Assembly (NCBI RefSeq): GCF_002865645.1
Contig: NW_020194628.1
Location: 2,289,587 to 2,353,586 of the forward strand
Source of the DNA: Hyaloscypha bicolor E
Lineage: Eukaryota > Ascomycota > Leotiomycetes > Helotiales > Hyaloscyphaceae
Reading direction: 5' to 3'
Length of the DNA stretch: 64,000 bases
In this document: piece after piece, positions 61,942-64,000 of the stretch
Position numbering within the stretch: the first letter of the stretch is position 1
Layout: the number at the start of each line of letters is the position of its first letter
Translations under genes and position numbers: made by a program
The notes under the pieces: generated by a model
What the model was told of the DNA's origin: nothing
Database searches by the model: none
What the model saw: the letters and a program-made list of their open reading frames with translations, nothing else

Positions 61942-62684
61942 TTAGATAATACCTTTCCTTACTTCCTTAGTAGCCTGCTTTACTGCCTTCCTTTCTTTCT
62001 TCTCCAGATACTTCTTCTCTCGTTTAGCTACTAGCTTCTAATCTCTTTCCCTTATATATCCTTCTATATTAAACTAATTTCGAGAGGTATTAGGTAAGGA
62101 GCTCTAAGAAGTAGTAAACGAGGGCCTAGTAAATAAGGGTTCGGTAGTAAACGATTTAAAAGCCGGAGGTATTAGTGCTTTAAGAATAGAAGGACTCGGA
62201 GGGCTTAGTATATAAATTATAGGGGGGTCTAGAGCTAATTAGAGCTGCGAGAAGTATATTAAAATACAAGAAGAAATAGATACTAGATCTTCTAAAGCAG
62301 ATAATAAGCCTTTAGTAAAGTTAGGGAAAGCAGGAACTAGAACTATTATAATCTCCTCCTCTATACCTAATCTATTAGATATAGGTACAGGAAAGCAATC
62401 TATAGAGAGTAGTTTAAATAGTTCTATTAAGGGTATTAGTAAGTTCAGGTTTATATTTTCTATATTTATTCCCGACTATTCAAGTTAATAGGTAATTATA
62501 TTATTATTAAAGACTAGCTCATACTTTCTATCTGCTATAGCTACCGTAATATCTCTTACTTAATCCGGAACCGGTATTAAGACAATATTTAGGTAGCTTG
62601 TTTTCTAGTAAAGAGTAAAAGGAACTAGCCCTATAGGAAAAGTAGAATAAGAGCGAGATTTAAAGGAGAACTATAATCTGAAGC

Positions 62685-62687
<3 letters not shown>
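61942..62687 (-). pseudogene. G2 3'-terminal ORF, unknown function
   Basis: Minus-strand frame of about 248 codons, entering from L4 and ending at TAA (61942-61944), with under ten internal TAA/TAG. The central part is Pro/Ser-rich. The C-terminus is a Lys/Glu/Arg-rich helix (AKREKKYLEKKERKAVK). It lies just before the polypurine tract and 3' LTR of G2, so by position it belongs to G2 downstream of integrase. I recognise no domain. It is less mutated than the rest of G2, which is odd if both are one element. Confidence 0.5.
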
Positions 62688-62715
<28 letters not shown>

Positions 62716-64000
62716 CCTTTAACGTGCTTTATTAGTTTTAGAACTATATAGCAACGGCCAGCTAAAGCTAGCGTGTGTTTCAGTAGCTAATATACAGGCC
62801 CAAATTCCAATATAGGTGTAATAAATGGTTGGGGACGTACCCCTGGAACAAAAACTTAAGGAAATAAAGAAATGAGTATAAATCGCAAATTCCTCCCCTA
62901 TTCCCTATTCCCCTTTTCCCTTTTTCCCTATTCCCCCTCTCCTATTTCCTCCCCTATTTCCTCCCCTATTTCCTCCCCTATTTCCTCCCCTATTTCCTCT
63001 CCTATTTCCCCCCCTATTTCTACTACTTCCACCTCTTCCACTTCCACGCTTCGCTCAATATGCCATTTTCTTGTGTATATACTAGTTTCTTTTAAGAATA
63101 CTAGTGTATTTGATATCCCAATTTCCGTATGTAATAGCAACCGTAGGTTAAAAGCACTAGCTTCCAAGCTTCCTTTGAATAGACTAAATAGTCTAAAACG
63201 TTCCTCTCTATATAGTATATAATATAGAAGGAGGTGCTTTGCATTCTCAGTTTTGCCACATTTGCATTTGTTATTAGACGCTATTTTTAGCCTATATAAA
63301 TAGGACTTTAAATATCCGTGGCCTAGCTTTAGCTAGAAGAAGGCACTAGCTATAGGCCTAAGTGTTCCCATAGGTAGGTTTATTTTTCTGGTTACTTTCC
63401 ACGGATATATATTGCTATATGATTCTAGCTGGGTTTTCGGTTTAGTATAAGATTCTAAAAGTAGTCTATACTCTAGTTTCTTAACTTTATTAATTTCGAC
63501 CCCTAGGAAAGCAAAGGAGGTTTTTACTGATTCAGGTTCTAATATAGGAGGAAGTAGTGCCTAGCTTAGCTAGCTCGTTAGCTTTCTTCGTTCCCTATTA
63601 TATCCTATATGCCCTGGAACCCAGATTAGTTCTATATTAGCTCCTTTAGCTTTTAAGGGCTTAGTAGCTAATATAGCTCTAATCTGTTGGCTTTGGCCAG
63701 TTTTATCAGACGAGTTCAGTTTTTAATCTTAGTAAACCAGCTTGGTATATCTATATAGATATTAAAAAGCTACCCCTCTCTTCTGCTTTACTGCTAGCGT
63801 ATTCAATAGCCCCTAGTAAACGCCTTCTAGGTTCTCCGTTATAGGGGACTATAGCACTAGCTCCTATATTCTGGTTTGCTTTCTCTATATTTTAGCTACA
63901 ACCGGAATATAAGGGAGTTTCGTGAGCTATAAACTGCAAGCCCTTAGGCCTACTCCGATTCCTTTTTCAGTCTGAGATCCGTCTATATATACTAAATAGT
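62688..64000 (-). mobile_element. LINE L4: 3' part of a Tad1-like element, runs off the window
   Basis: Begins on the plus strand with 28 uninterrupted T (62688-62715), then the 3' UTR shared with L1-L3 and ORF2. It keeps many CpA/TpG, similar to or better than L3. It inserted in the G2 3' ORF. The rest lies beyond 64000. Confidence 0.88.
62928..64000 (-). pseudogene. L4 ORF2 C-terminal part with RNase H, frameshifted
   Basis: Stop at 62928-62930. The 79 C-terminal codons are open, including about seven GEEI units and a short EVEEV stretch. Upstream the RNase H and knuckle region match L3, but from about 63540 to the window end there are many one-base insertions relative to L1-L3 (for example near 63547, 63655, 63812 and 63828), unlike the frame-preserving decay elsewhere. 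They may be real indels or assembly errors. Confidence 0.75.

Noticed and set aside
1..64000. Mitochondrial DNA, on the basis of AT content
   Set aside because: Nuclear-type LTR, LINE and pogo elements with RIP-type changes fill the window; no mitochondrial genes or introns seen.
1..64000. tRNA, rRNA or intact host genes
   Set aside because: No cloverleaf-like B-box/A-box pair or rRNA stretch recognised by eye, and no long uninterrupted frame outside transposon remnants.

Overview
The window looks like repeat-filled, gene-poor chromatin of a filamentous ascomycete (Pezizomycotina). It is extremely AT-rich. CpA and TpG are strongly depleted and TpA is in excess. Decayed coding frames stay in register for hundreds of codons, but Gln and Trp codons have become TAA/TAG, Cys and His have become Tyr, and Asp has become Asn. 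That is the signature of repeat-induced point mutation (RIP). I found no intact host gene, tRNA, rRNA or CRISPR array. The few longer open frames are gaps between RIP stops or antisense shadows. The species cannot be named from the sequence. No database search was run; family calls come from recognising motifs in translation.

Layout. A Ty1/copia element (copia I, 128-12912, +) carries a chromodomain gypsy (G1, 1473-7600, -, target duplication CTATA). Its 5' LTR carries a small solo LTR that escaped RIP (351-523). From 12.9 to 17.3 kb lie the leader and 5' LTR of another copia (copia V, -) and the 3' half of a further copia (copia II, -). A gypsy element (G2) starts at 17340 inside copia II. 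G2 is broken by a full-length Tad1-like LINE (L1, 18379-24406, +) and by a second LINE (L2, 27879-39920, -), which itself holds a third (L3, 31286-37340, -). G2 RNase H and integrase resume at 39934 and fade near 42.4 kb. From 44.2 to 47.3 kb is a 914-codon decayed frame of unknown function that runs into an LTR (element N). Then come a chromodomain gypsy remnant (G3, 47.3-49.8 kb), an unassigned minus-strand coding relic, a copia 3' end (copia IV), a palindrome-bearing AT desert, a G1 fragment, the 5' half of a copia (copia III, 55843-61694, +) holding a Fot1/pogo transposon and two solo LTRs of the N family, the far end of G2 in inverted orientation (61695-62687), and a fourth LINE (L4) running off the window.

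How the parts relate. Copia II and copia III are two halves of one insertion. Their LTRs are both 284 bp, their outer flanks carry the same duplication (ATAAC/GTTAT), and both halves stop at the same copia position, where G2 LTRs flanked by ATATA/TATAT are inserted. The right half is inverted, so the window records a large inversion or a misassembly of similar geometry. A 36-bp near-palindrome recurs eight times in four different LTR-element families and is the most unusual small structure here.

Relative age from RIP load and tail decay: copia, G1, G2, G3 and N are oldest; L1 and L2 follow; L3, L4, the Fot1 element and solo LTR B are younger; the 173-bp solo LTR is youngest or was never RIPped.
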